A DNA stretch of 64,000 nucleotides from positions 1 through 64,000 of the forward strand of contig JAIBBE010000145.1 in assembly GCA_019694835.1 (NCBI GenBank). Direction: 5' to 3'. How positions within the stretch are numbered: position 1 is the first letter of the stretch; every line of letters begins with the position of its first letter. Positions 51,135 through 58,729 of this stretch are shown here, piece after piece. The stretch is from Fimbriimonadaceae bacterium (lineage in GTDB: Bacteria; Armatimonadota; Fimbriimonadia; Fimbriimonadales; Fimbriimonadaceae). Below the pieces are notes generated by a model. That model was given only the letters and a program-made list of their open reading frames with translations, did not search any database and was not told the DNA's origin. Position numbers and translations under genes: made by a program.

Positions 51135-52142
51135 TCACAGCCCCGCCCGCCAGAAGCGTCCCACGACATCGTCCAGCATCTCCTCCGTGAGGCGACCCGT
51201 GAAGGTGTTCTGCTGGCTGGGGTGGTAGGAGGCCAGGATCAAAGGCGCGCCATCCCGGACCGCCGGCGTCTCGCCGGCATCCGGCTCCCCCTTGTTTGAG
51301 ATACTCGCGCCAGACCTCTCCCCCAGCCCCTCTCCTCCGCCACTCAGTTCCCCGCTGGCCATGGCTTCTGGGCGCAGGAGAGGGGAGCACCGTACCGCTG
51401 CTGTCTCGCCGGCCTTCGGCCTCCCGGTGTTTGGGATATTTCCGCCGGACCTCTCCCCCAGCCCCTCTCCTCCGCCACTCAGTTCCCCGCTGGCCATGGC
51501 TTCTGGGCGCAGGAGAGGGGTGCACCGTACCGCTGGCAACCTGCCGGCGTCCCCTTCGAATTCTCCGTGTGCGTCGCCGGCAGGTTGCCAGCGGTACGGG
51601 GAAGGCGTAACCGTGAATTCAGCCCCATGCGAAAAGCGCGGCGCAGGCAACCCAAGTACTCGGAACGTCTCCGTCCACGAAATGCCCCCGAGGCAAAGGA
51701 TCGACTTCCACGGCCGCATACCCAGGGTCTCGACCAAAAACCGGCGACAAAAGGAGATCTCTTCGCTCGTTGGCTTGTTATCGGGCGGCGCGCAGTGGGC
51801 AACGGCGGTGATCATGACGCCGTTCAAGACCAGCCCATCCGAAGCATGCTCACTGGACGCCTGATTCGCCGCGGCCACCTTGTTTAGAGCCCGGTAAAGC
51901 CAATCGCCGCTCCGATCTCCGGTGAACATCCGCCCGGTCCGGTTCGCGCCGTGGGCGGCGGGGGCGAGGCCGATGATCAAGCGGGTGGCTTTAGGATCGC
52001 CGAAGTTCGGTACCGGTTTGCCCCAGTATTCCTGGTCGGCAAACGACTTGCGCTTCTCCCGCGCGACTTGCTCTCGCCATTCGACTAGGCGCGGACACGC
52101 GCGACATGCGACGATCTGCTCGTTCAACTCATGGAAAGTCAC
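51135..52142 (-). CDS. UdgB-like uracil-DNA glycosylase with a repeat-encoded insertion
   Basis: The enzyme removes uracil from DNA. GTG 52142 overlaps the upstream stop (GTGA). Core motifs are VPNFGDPKATRLIIGLAPAAHGANRTGRMFTGDRSGDWLYRAL near the start and SYHPSQQNTFTGRLTEEML near the end, matching the family 5 (UdgB) group with Cys ligands such as CRACPRL. Residues about 182-295 are made of palindromic elements (DNA 51259-51598) and are absent from homologues, whose length is about 220. The flanking catalytic motifs are intact. The longer open frame to 52283 is not coding. Confidence 0.88.
   Translation of the reverse strand: MTFHELNEQIVACRACPRLVEWREQVAREKRKSFADQEYWGKPVPNFGDPKATRLIIGLAPAAHGANRTGRMFTGDRSGDWLYRALNKVAAANQASSEHASDGLVLNGVMITAVAHCAPPDNKPTSEEISFCRRFLVETLGMRPWKSILCLGGISWTETFRVLGLPAPRFSHGAEFTVTPSPYRWQPAGDAHGEFEGDAGRLPAVRCTPLLRPEAMASGELSGGGEGLGERSGGNIPNTGRPKAGETAAVRCSPLLRPEAMASGELSGGGEGLGERSGASISNKGEPDAGETPAVRDGAPLILASYHPSQQNTFTGRLTEEMLDDVVGRFWRAGL
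51259..51598. repeat. Two 135-bp tandem family D repeats plus family C element inside the glycosylase gene
   Basis: Copies start at 51259 and 51394, each 135 bp (45 codons), containing the family D block. The third boundary, at 51529, begins the 23-bp arm GTACCGCTGGCAACCTGCCG (51527-51549), which pairs perfectly with 51575-51598. Translated on the minus strand they give LLRPEAMASGELSGGGEGLG twice, and PYRWQPAGDAHGEFEGDAG. Confidence 0.92.
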
Positions 52143-54622
52143 GGCTTCCGGAACCTGAGAACCAGCGCCCCGAGCGTTATCCAGGCGAAGACCGAGATCC
52201 AGAAGGCCGGAATGACTCCGCTCGGGCGATAGGAGAATTGGGCCGAAAACGAGCCAGTCGGCACACCGGGAATCTCCATCCACGTCCCGGTGGGGATTTC
52301 GTAGGTTCGGCCACCGGTGGAGACTTGCCAGCCCGGCATGGCGCGGTCCCGTACTACCAGTTTGCCTGGCCCTTCGCCCTCAACCTTGAAGTTTCCCAGG
52401 CCTTCTGCGCTGATCTTCGCGGGCACCTTCGTCCCATCGGGGCGCTCAATGAAAGCCCGTCCCGGACCCGGGAGGCGGTACTTGAACAGACCGCCCTCCT
52501 CGATGGGCAGCACACCGAGCTTCTCCATCGGCTTGCGCGTCCAGACCTCGCTGACCCCGGCTTCCGCAAGCAACAGCGGGTTCGCCGAGGGCTTGATGAA
52601 CATCATGTTGCCATTCGCAGGCGGGGCAGGGTCTTGGCCCATGATCTCGTGGAGTAGCTTCACCGTGTCGCGGTGCAGTAGCGAATCGTAGCCCGAAAGA
52701 TCGTGAATCCGCGACAGCGTCGCCGTGTTCGGAGGAAGCGTCGCGGGCGCGGCGGCAAGCAGATCCCAAGAGTCGTTGATTGCGACGATTCGCTCGCCCT
52801 CGGCTGGGCCGAGCACCTTTGGCAGGGTTGTCGGCGAGGTTCGCAGGACCTGGGTCGCGTATAGCGAAATCGGCAGCAGGCACCCGACCGCAACAATGAG
52901 GGCCGGCTTGAGCTTGTGCTCGCGAGTGAGGAGAATCGCAACGATCGCACACAGGAGTAGGGCGACGAAGTAGGGGCCGGTCGCCAAGGCCGCCGCCCCC
53001 GCGATGAGCCGCGACACCGTGTCCGGACCGACTTGAGGCAGCCACGAAATCAGGCTGTCGGCCAGCGAGCGGACAAGGAGGAAGGGGGTGATGCCAACGA
53101 GGATAAAGACCGCCGTTGACAGAGCCGCCGTACGTTTAGAGACCACTTCCGATGACAGCGCACAGCCTGCAATGAGGCAGCAGCCAAGCACGAACAGCAC
53201 CGCGACGCGCCCCGGCGATCCGGTCGCCGACCAGCCGGGTAGGCCGAAGTACAACACCCGATTCAGCGGGGTGCCCAGGGCAAGGAGCAGGGCGATCAGG
53301 GTCAGGGCGGCATAGGGTCCGAGGTGCTTCAGACGACGAACGCCGAAGCCAGCAAAGATCAGCAGGAAGACGATGAACGGCGACAGCCCGAGCGCCGTCT
53401 CGGCGAAGTTCATCCCCCGGCTGACGATGGCCGGCCAGTAGTTCGAGGCCCCTTCGACGACCGGCGATGCCTGTGTGGGGAGACCCTGGAGGGCGGGGTT
53501 CGTGAGGCCGACAAGGGAGTAGGCGGGGATTCCTCCGGCGACGTAGGCTTGGTATCCCTCGTTGGTCGCGGTGCCTTGGCGATGGCTGAAGCCCGAGTAG
53601 CCGAAGACGGCGACGAGGTGGGGGAGGGCGAGGAGAACGCTGGCGAGAGCGGCAGCGAGTCCAAGCGTAAGGATGTTGATTCGGCGCGTTCCGAACCGTA
53701 CCGCTGGCAACCTGCCGGCGTCCGGCCCTTCGGCGGTTGGAAGTTCTCGCCGCAACCTCTCCCCCAACCCCTCTCCTCCGCCACAAAGACTTCCGCTGGC
53801 CGAGCCTTCGGGGCGCAGGAGAGGGGAGCCCGGGCCCGCGTCCCCTTCCAAGCCTCCGTGTGCGTCGCCGGCAGGTTGCCAGCGGTACGATTCAGGCCCG
53901 TCCGGATGACGTGCTCTTCCTCTTCGGAGTCCCGCCAAACGCCACAGACCCAGAAACACGGCCCCCAAAACCCCGTAGGCGGCGAACTGGAGGTGGCCAG
54001 CGAGAAAGAGCAAGGCCAATGGCGCGGCCAAACCGGCGATCTTGTGGACAACTCGCCTCCCATCATCGAACAGCTCCTCAACCCCGAGCAGAACCCACGG
54101 AATCCAAGCACAAGTCGAGATCACGCTTGGCAGAGCCGTCCAAGCGAGCATGAACTGCGACAACGAAAACGACACCCCCGCCACCACTCCACCGACCTCA
54201 GTCGCACCCAATCGCCGCGCCAGCCGAAACATTCCCCAGCCAGCGATGAACAAGTGGAACCAGGCCAGCAGCGTCAGCGCAACCCCAGTGGGGACGTGGA
54301 GTACGCCGAGCAGGATGTGGGGCGGATACACTCCGCCCGACTGCGAATTAGCCAGCAGCGGCGTCCCGGCAAGCTGGTACGGATTCCAAAGCGGCAACTG
54401 CCCCTTACCCCACGACTCCAAGACGAGGTCGCGCCAGGCATAAAACTGGATCACCGAGTCTGCTTGGAGCACATCCCATGGCTGATTCGTCGGCTGGCCA
54501 TTCCACGGTGCCATCGGCCGGATCTCGTCGAACGCCCCGATCGTCTCGCCCAGGAACACTGCCCGCCAGAGGGGAATGAGGGGCAGGAGTGCAAGGAGAA
54601 GGAGGGGCCAGTTGCGCTTCAT
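52139..54622 (-). CDS. YfhO-like polytopic membrane protein with in-frame repeat insertion
   Basis: The 827-residue protein starts KRNWPLLLLALLPLIPLWRAVFLGETIGAFDE and has QFYAWRDLVLESWGKGQLPLWNPYQLAGTPLLANSQSGGVYPP. These are hallmarks of YfhO proteins that modify teichoic acid or other envelope glycans. About a dozen membrane helices follow, then a soluble C-terminal part (PGPGRAFIERPDGTKVPA). An element peptide (YRWQPAGDAHGGLEGDAG ... RLPAVRFG) is inserted between two helices. It overlaps the glycosylase start. Confidence 0.8.
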   Translation of the reverse strand: MKRNWPLLLLALLPLIPLWRAVFLGETIGAFDEIRPMAPWNGQPTNQPWDVLQADSVIQFYAWRDLVLESWGKGQLPLWNPYQLAGTPLLANSQSGGVYPPHILLGVLHVPTGVALTLLAWFHLFIAGWGMFRLARRLGATEVGGVVAGVSFSLSQFMLAWTALPSVISTCAWIPWVLLGVEELFDDGRRVVHKIAGLAAPLALLFLAGHLQFAAYGVLGAVFLGLWRLAGLRRGRARHPDGPESYRWQPAGDAHGGLEGDAGPGSPLLRPEGSASGSLCGGGEGLGERLRRELPTAEGPDAGRLPAVRFGTRRINILTLGLAAALASVLLALPHLVAVFGYSGFSHRQGTATNEGYQAYVAGGIPAYSLVGLTNPALQGLPTQASPVVEGASNYWPAIVSRGMNFAETALGLSPFIVFLLIFAGFGVRRLKHLGPYAALTLIALLLALGTPLNRVLYFGLPGWSATGSPGRVAVLFVLGCCLIAGCALSSEVVSKRTAALSTAVFILVGITPFLLVRSLADSLISWLPQVGPDTVSRLIAGAAALATGPYFVALLLCAIVAILLTREHKLKPALIVAVGCLLPISLYATQVLRTSPTTLPKVLGPAEGERIVAINDSWDLLAAAPATLPPNTATLSRIHDLSGYDSLLHRDTVKLLHEIMGQDPAPPANGNMMFIKPSANPLLLAEAGVSEVWTRKPMEKLGVLPIEEGGLFKYRLPGPGRAFIERPDGTKVPAKISAEGLGNFKVEGEGPGKLVVRDRAMPGWQVSTGGRTYEIPTGTWMEIPGVPTGSFSAQFSYRPSGVIPAFWISVFAWITLGALVLRFRKP
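53698..53888. repeat. Family C arms flanking a family D element inside the YfhO-like gene
   Basis: GTACCGCTGGCAACCTGCCG (arm 53698-53720) is perfectly inverted at 53866-53888, giving 23-bp ends of a 191-bp composite. The family D block lies between (about 53751-53829). The host frame stays open across it. Confidence 0.9.
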
Positions 54623-54658
54623 GGTTATTCGAGTGGCTCCATTCTATTCGCAATCGCT

Positions 54659-54798
54659 GGGCGGGCGGAGGCCTCCATCCGTGGGAGAATGGAGGCATAG
54701 GTTGTTGGGCGGGCGGAGGCCTCCATCCGTGGGAGGATGGAGGCATAGGTTGTTGGGCTGGCGGGGAGCCTCCATCCGTGGGAGGATGGAGGTATGGA
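54659..54798. repeat. Three 48-bp tandem family A elements upstream of flgK
   Basis: Copies start at 54659, 54707 and 54755 with a 48-bp period. Each contains the hairpin CCTCCATCC-GTGGGA-GGATGGAGG (one copy has AAT for GAT). They fill most of the 233-bp region between the divergent YfhO-like and flgK starts, so they may interfere with or insulate the two promoters. The region has no other gene; an open frame running into flgK has no coding character. Confidence 0.88.
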
Positions 54799-54855
54799 TA
54801 CTCGACGCTACCCTGGTGTTTTCCTGTGGATCGACCGATACTTCCCGTAAGCACT

Positions 54856-56262
54856 ATGCCTGGGCCATTTGCCGGAATTGAATTAGCGGGGAGGGCGTTG
54901 CGCAATTTCCAGCGCGCGCTCGATGTGACGGGGCACAACATCGCCAACGTCAACACGCGAGGCTACTCTCGCCAAGTCGCTGAATTCTCTGCCTCCGAGC
55001 CGACCGCATTCTGGTCGAACGGCCAGAAGATGATTGGCAGTGGCGTCCAGATTTCCAGCATCAACCGCATCCGCGACATGTTCCTCGAAGCCCGTATGCG
55101 CGATGGGCAGAGCGACCTCAACCAATATGCCTCGCTCGCCAGCCAGCTTGATCAGGTTCAAGGCGTCTTCAACGAGCCGGGCGAAAACGGGATCGCCAAT
55201 GCGCTCGACAAGTTCTGGAATGCATGGTCTGGGCTCGCATCGAACCCGAGCGATCCTGGTGCGAAGATGCAAGTCCGCCTTGCAGGCGAGACCCTGGCCA
55301 GCCGTATCCGGACGACTTACTCCGAACTCACCCGACAGTCAAACCAGATCGGGGCTGAAATCCAGTCCACCATCACGGAAGTCAACGACATCGGCCAGCA
55401 GATTCACGACCTGAATAATGAGATTCGGCAGTCGCTTGCCCAAGGTGGTCAGCCGAACGACTTGATGGACCAGCGCGACGTGCTCGTCGAGCGTCTTAGC
55501 GGCCTGGTCAACGTCACGACCACGAACTTCGACGATGGCACGATGGCGGTGTACATCAGCCAGCACACGCTCGTTGAACCTGCCGCACCGCCCACGCCGT
55601 TGCCGAGCAATGTCGACTTCGCGAACGCCCGGGCAGGAAGCATCGACATCAAGTCGGGACGCCTCCGCGGCCTCTTTGACGCCCAACTCAAGATCGAGGG
55701 CGGCACTGTTGGCGTGTCTACGGTGAAGGGCTACAAGACGATGCTCGACGACCTCGCGAACGAGCTGCGAACCCAGATCAACGCCGTCCACAAGACGATC
55801 GCCAATCCGCTGGATATTACGGAGCGATTCTTCGCCGACGCCCCGATCGGCAATCCGCAAACAGGTGCGGTCGACTTCGATCTCGATGCGCACATCAAGG
55901 CTGACGCGAGCCAGATTCTGGCCGGTGATCCGACCAAACCGGGCGACGGCAGCATCGCTCTGCAGCTTAGCGCGATGCGCGACAGCCTCCAAGGAACGCT
56001 TTCGGGCAAGAGCTTCAACAGCTTCTACAGCGAGATGATCTCGAACCTCGGGCGCGAAGCCCAGTTCTTCTCGGCCAAAGCCGAGGCCCAGGATTCGGTC
56101 GTCAGCCAGATCGAGACTCAGCGCCAGAGCGTGAGCGGAGTCTCGATCGACGACGAGATGGCCAACATGCTGCGGTTCCAGCGGAGCTACCAAGCCGCCG
56201 CCAAGCTGCTCACGATTTTCGACCAAGTCACGGAGGACCTCATCGGCATGGTTCGCCGGTAA
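54856..56262 (+). CDS. flgK: Flagellar hook-associated protein 1
   Basis: FlgK joins hook and filament. ATG 54856 gives PGPFAGIELAGRALRNFQRALDVTGHNIANVNTRGYSRQV, the standard N-terminal coiled-coil motif. The C terminus ISIDDEMANMLRFQRSYQAAAKLLTIFDQVTEDLIG is likewise typical. The 468-residue length is normal. It heads a flgK-flgL-fliW-csrA block. Confidence 0.95.
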   Translation: MPGPFAGIELAGRALRNFQRALDVTGHNIANVNTRGYSRQVAEFSASEPTAFWSNGQKMIGSGVQISSINRIRDMFLEARMRDGQSDLNQYASLASQLDQVQGVFNEPGENGIANALDKFWNAWSGLASNPSDPGAKMQVRLAGETLASRIRTTYSELTRQSNQIGAEIQSTITEVNDIGQQIHDLNNEIRQSLAQGGQPNDLMDQRDVLVERLSGLVNVTTTNFDDGTMAVYISQHTLVEPAAPPTPLPSNVDFANARAGSIDIKSGRLRGLFDAQLKIEGGTVGVSTVKGYKTMLDDLANELRTQINAVHKTIANPLDITERFFADAPIGNPQTGAVDFDLDAHIKADASQILAGDPTKPGDGSIALQLSAMRDSLQGTLSGKSFNSFYSEMISNLGREAQFFSAKAEAQDSVVSQIETQRQSVSGVSIDDEMANMLRFQRSYQAAAKLLTIFDQVTEDLIGMVRR

Positions 56263-56272
56263 GGACTAGCTC

Positions 56273-57151
56273 ATGCGTATATCGACCGCCTACCAATACG
56301 ACACCTACAACCGAGAGATTCGGCAGGCACAGCAACGCTACTTCCAAGCCCATCGTGAAGTCACGACTGGAAAACGCCTCAATACGCCGAGCGACGATCC
56401 GTACGGCACCAGCGTCGTACTTTCGGCGGGCGGTCTCAAGGCGGCAGCCGCTCAATACACCGCGAACCTGCGGAGCGCAAAGGACTATCTCACGTTCACC
56501 GAATCCGCCCTTGACGAGAGTCATGGCATCTTGCGCGAGGCTTATAACATTTCAGTCCGGGCGAACCAGACGACGGTGGATCAAGAAGCCCGCGATGGCA
56601 TGGCCAACCAGGTTCGCGAAATGAAGAAGCGCCTCATCGACCTCGGCAACACGCGCGGCGCGAGCGGGCAATACATCTTCGCGGGGCAGATGTCGAACAC
56701 CAAACCGTTTGACGCCTCGTCCGGAACCCTCGCCTTCAACGGCGACAACAATGATATCGCCGTCGAAACCTCAGCGGCAGAAACCACCGTGGTCAACTCG
56801 GCGGGCGAACAACGGTTCAAGGCCGCCTGGGATGCGCTCGACCAACTCGAAACCAACCTCCGCTCTGGAACGACTGGGGCGACCGAGAGCGACATCATCA
56901 ACACCCAGAACCAGATGAAGAGCTTCCGCTCCGAATGGGGCTTGGTGGGTTCCAAACTAACCCGAATTCAAGAGATCGGTCGCCACCACGAGCGGCGGAT
57001 CGACGAACTCGTCGGCCAGATTTCGGATATCGAGGAAGTCGACATGGCCGAGGCAATCACGAAATTGCAGCAAACGGAGGTCGCCTACACTGCAGCCCTG
57101 CAGGTTGGCAGCCAAGGATTTAAGTTAAGCCTGATGGACTTCATCCGATGA
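56273..57151 (+). CDS. flgL: Flagellar hook-associated protein 3
   Basis: The 292-residue FlgL has RISTAYQYDTYNREIRQAQQRYFQAHREVTTGKRLNTPSDDPYG at the N terminus and the C-terminal LQQTEVAYTAALQVGSQGFKLSLMDFI helix, both flagellin-like. It overlaps fliW by four bases. Confidence 0.94.
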   Translation: MRISTAYQYDTYNREIRQAQQRYFQAHREVTTGKRLNTPSDDPYGTSVVLSAGGLKAAAAQYTANLRSAKDYLTFTESALDESHGILREAYNISVRANQTTVDQEARDGMANQVREMKKRLIDLGNTRGASGQYIFAGQMSNTKPFDASSGTLAFNGDNNDIAVETSAAETTVVNSAGEQRFKAAWDALDQLETNLRSGTTGATESDIINTQNQMKSFRSEWGLVGSKLTRIQEIGRHHERRIDELVGQISDIEEVDMAEAITKLQQTEVAYTAALQVGSQGFKLSLMDFIR

Positions 57152-57609
57152 CGACTACGAGCAACCTAGAATCAACGCGCTTCGGCGCCATCGAGTACAC
57201 GACCGAAGACGTCGTGACAATACAGGACGGCCTCCTCGGCTTTCCTGGGCGCGAGAGCTACTTGGTGCTGACCCACAAAGAGGGCAGCCCCTTCCGGTGG
57301 CTTCAATCCATCGACGAGCCATCGCTGGCGTTTTTGGTCGTCGATCCGGGACATTTCGTTCAGGGCTATTCGCCCGTAATGAGCGACGAAGCGGCAACTT
57401 CACTTGGACTGGTAGAGGAAACCCCTCGACTCGTCTATACTATCGCAACGATTCCGAACGGGAAGCCCGAAGAGATGACCCTGAACCTTGCCGGTCCAAT
57501 CGTCATCAACGGGGAAACCCGGGCGGCGAGACAACTGGTAATCGAAGATCCGAATTGCGCGATCAAGCATCGCGTGTTCGGCAAGACGGCTGAGCAACTC
57601 GCGGCCTAG
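57148..57609 (+). CDS. fliW: Flagellar assembly factor FliW
   Basis: The 153-residue FliW has [30 protein letters not shown] and [17 protein letters not shown]. FliW binds flagellin and antagonises CsrA, linking filament secretion to translation. The next gene is csrA, as this regulation predicts. Confidence 0.94.
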   Translation: MTTTSNLESTRFGAIEYTTEDVVTIQDGLLGFPGRESYLVLTHKEGSPFRWLQSIDEPSLAFLVVDPGHFVQGYSPVMSDEAATSLGLVEETPRLVYTIATIPNGKPEEMTLNLAGPIVINGETRAARQLVIEDPNCAIKHRVFGKTAEQLAA

Positions 57610-57661
57610 GTTCCTCGGAACTGCGGCGGATTTGTTCGGAAGCCACGGAGGGCGGACGTCA

Positions 57662-57868
57662 ATGCTGGTCCTAACCAGAAAACTCAATCAGAGCATCATT
57701 ATCGGGGACGATGTTGAAGTGGTCGTCCTGGAAGTTCGCGGGGAACAAGTGCGCCTGGGTATCCGCGCGCCAAAGACCGTTACCGTCCACCGTAAAGAGA
57801 TTTACGACCAGATTCAAGAAGAGAATCGTCAAGCCTCGACGACCCGCCCCGAAGACGTGCCCGGATAA
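57662..57868 (+). CDS. csrA: Carbon storage regulator CsrA
   Basis: From ATG 57662 the 68-residue protein is [20 protein letters not shown] with [19 protein letters not shown]. It binds GGA motifs in mRNA leaders to repress translation, here probably flagellin. A GGAGGGCGG ribosome site precedes it; the open frame starting at 57632 adds a non-homologous extension. Confidence 0.94.
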   Translation: MLVLTRKLNQSIIIGDDVEVVVLEVRGEQVRLGIRAPKTVTVHRKEIYDQIQEENRQASTTRPEDVPG

Positions 57869-57876
57869 GCCGCCCC

Positions 57877-58383
57877 ATGGCGCGAAAGAGCTTGGTTCGC
57901 GGTCTGCTCCATGGTCGTTGCAGCCCTTGGATTACCGTGGGGTTGGCACGCTGGGTGCGCAACGTTACGAAAGCCTGGCATGTGGCCTTCGAAGCCCTTG
58001 GTCTGTTGTTTTTGTCGAGTGCCATGATCGCGTTTTCTATCGCTTGGCAGCGAGGCGCAGAGCCGATGGCATTGCTCCGAGTGGTCCTCGACCCAGCCCG
58101 CGCTTCGGTTGCTTTCGCGATGCTCTCCCTGATCGTGCCGGCTATGTTCAGGGGCAGAAGACTCCAACCCGAACAAATCGTGCTGTTTCCCATCGTCTTC
58201 TGCCTCCTTTTGGTCGGCCTCAAGATCGTGTCAGAGGGTTCCCGGCCTCCGATCACCCGCTTTGGCGAGGCGGCGCGGCTGGACGTGATGTGGATCGATC
58301 CGCGCTTCGTTGCTTTCGTCGGACTCGTGCAGACCGCGCTGCTCTTCGGCGCGTGGTCGCTGAAGCGCCAGCGCGGCGGCTGA
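57877..58383 (+). CDS. Hypothetical membrane protein after csrA
   Basis: The 168-residue protein has about four hydrophobic segments (VAFEALGLLFLSSAMIAFSIAW; SVAFAMLSLIVPAMF; IVLFPIVFCLLLVGLKIV; VGLVQTALLFGAWSL). It starts eight bases after csrA. It may belong to the flagellar operon, but no family is recognised. Confidence 0.5.
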   Translation: MARKSLVRGLLHGRCSPWITVGLARWVRNVTKAWHVAFEALGLLFLSSAMIAFSIAWQRGAEPMALLRVVLDPARASVAFAMLSLIVPAMFRGRRLQPEQIVLFPIVFCLLLVGLKIVSEGSRPPITRFGEAARLDVMWIDPRFVAFVGLVQTALLFGAWSLKRQRGG

Positions 58384-58729
58384 GCCCGGGGGCGACGCCA
58401 CCTCAGGATCTGTGTTCTTGTGGCTTCTGACACGGCACGCAAGTTTCGTCCTACACTGCCTGTTGTGAGCCAAGTCCCGTGCTTCCCCGGCAGCGAAACA
58501 AGGGTGGCATGGGACGACAAGTTTTGGTCCCAGTCCGCCTGGTGTGAGCCAGAGTCCCGTGCTTCACCGGGAACGAGGTCAAGTGTTGCATGGGCGACCC
58601 ATGACTAAGCGGCCAGCACATTTACCGGAATATTGCGGCATTGAGGTATTCGGCGGATTCAATGCAGGAGACTGATCTGAACTCAATCAGCCCCTGCGGC
58701 TGTCCAAGGGAAGAAGGAGAATTCTATTC
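58384..58729. other. Intergenic stretch with a 79-bp-period direct repeat
   Basis: No gene is seen in these 346 bp. Two copies of a 50-bp sequence (TGTGAGCC(A)GTCCCGTGCTTC type) start at 58464 and 58543. The leader before the metalloprotease ends in a GAAGGAGA ribosome site near 58715. Confidence 0.65.
58464..58593. repeat. Two direct repeats of about 50 bp
   Basis: Copy 1 (58464-58513) and copy 2 (58543-58593) share TGTGAGCC, GTCCCGTGCTTC and GGCATGGG/TTGCATGGG with scattered differences, 79 bp apart. They are not related to families A-F. Confidence 0.7.

Noticed and set aside
53324..54700. 458-aa plus-strand open frame opposite the YfhO-like gene
   Set aside because: Its sequence is low-complexity and follows the minus-strand gene's codons; the opposite strand has clear membrane helices and a recognisable family.
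54589..54855. N-terminal extension of flgK through the family A repeats
   Set aside because: FlgK homologues begin at the ATG 54856 motif; the extension is repeat-encoded and unlike FlgK.
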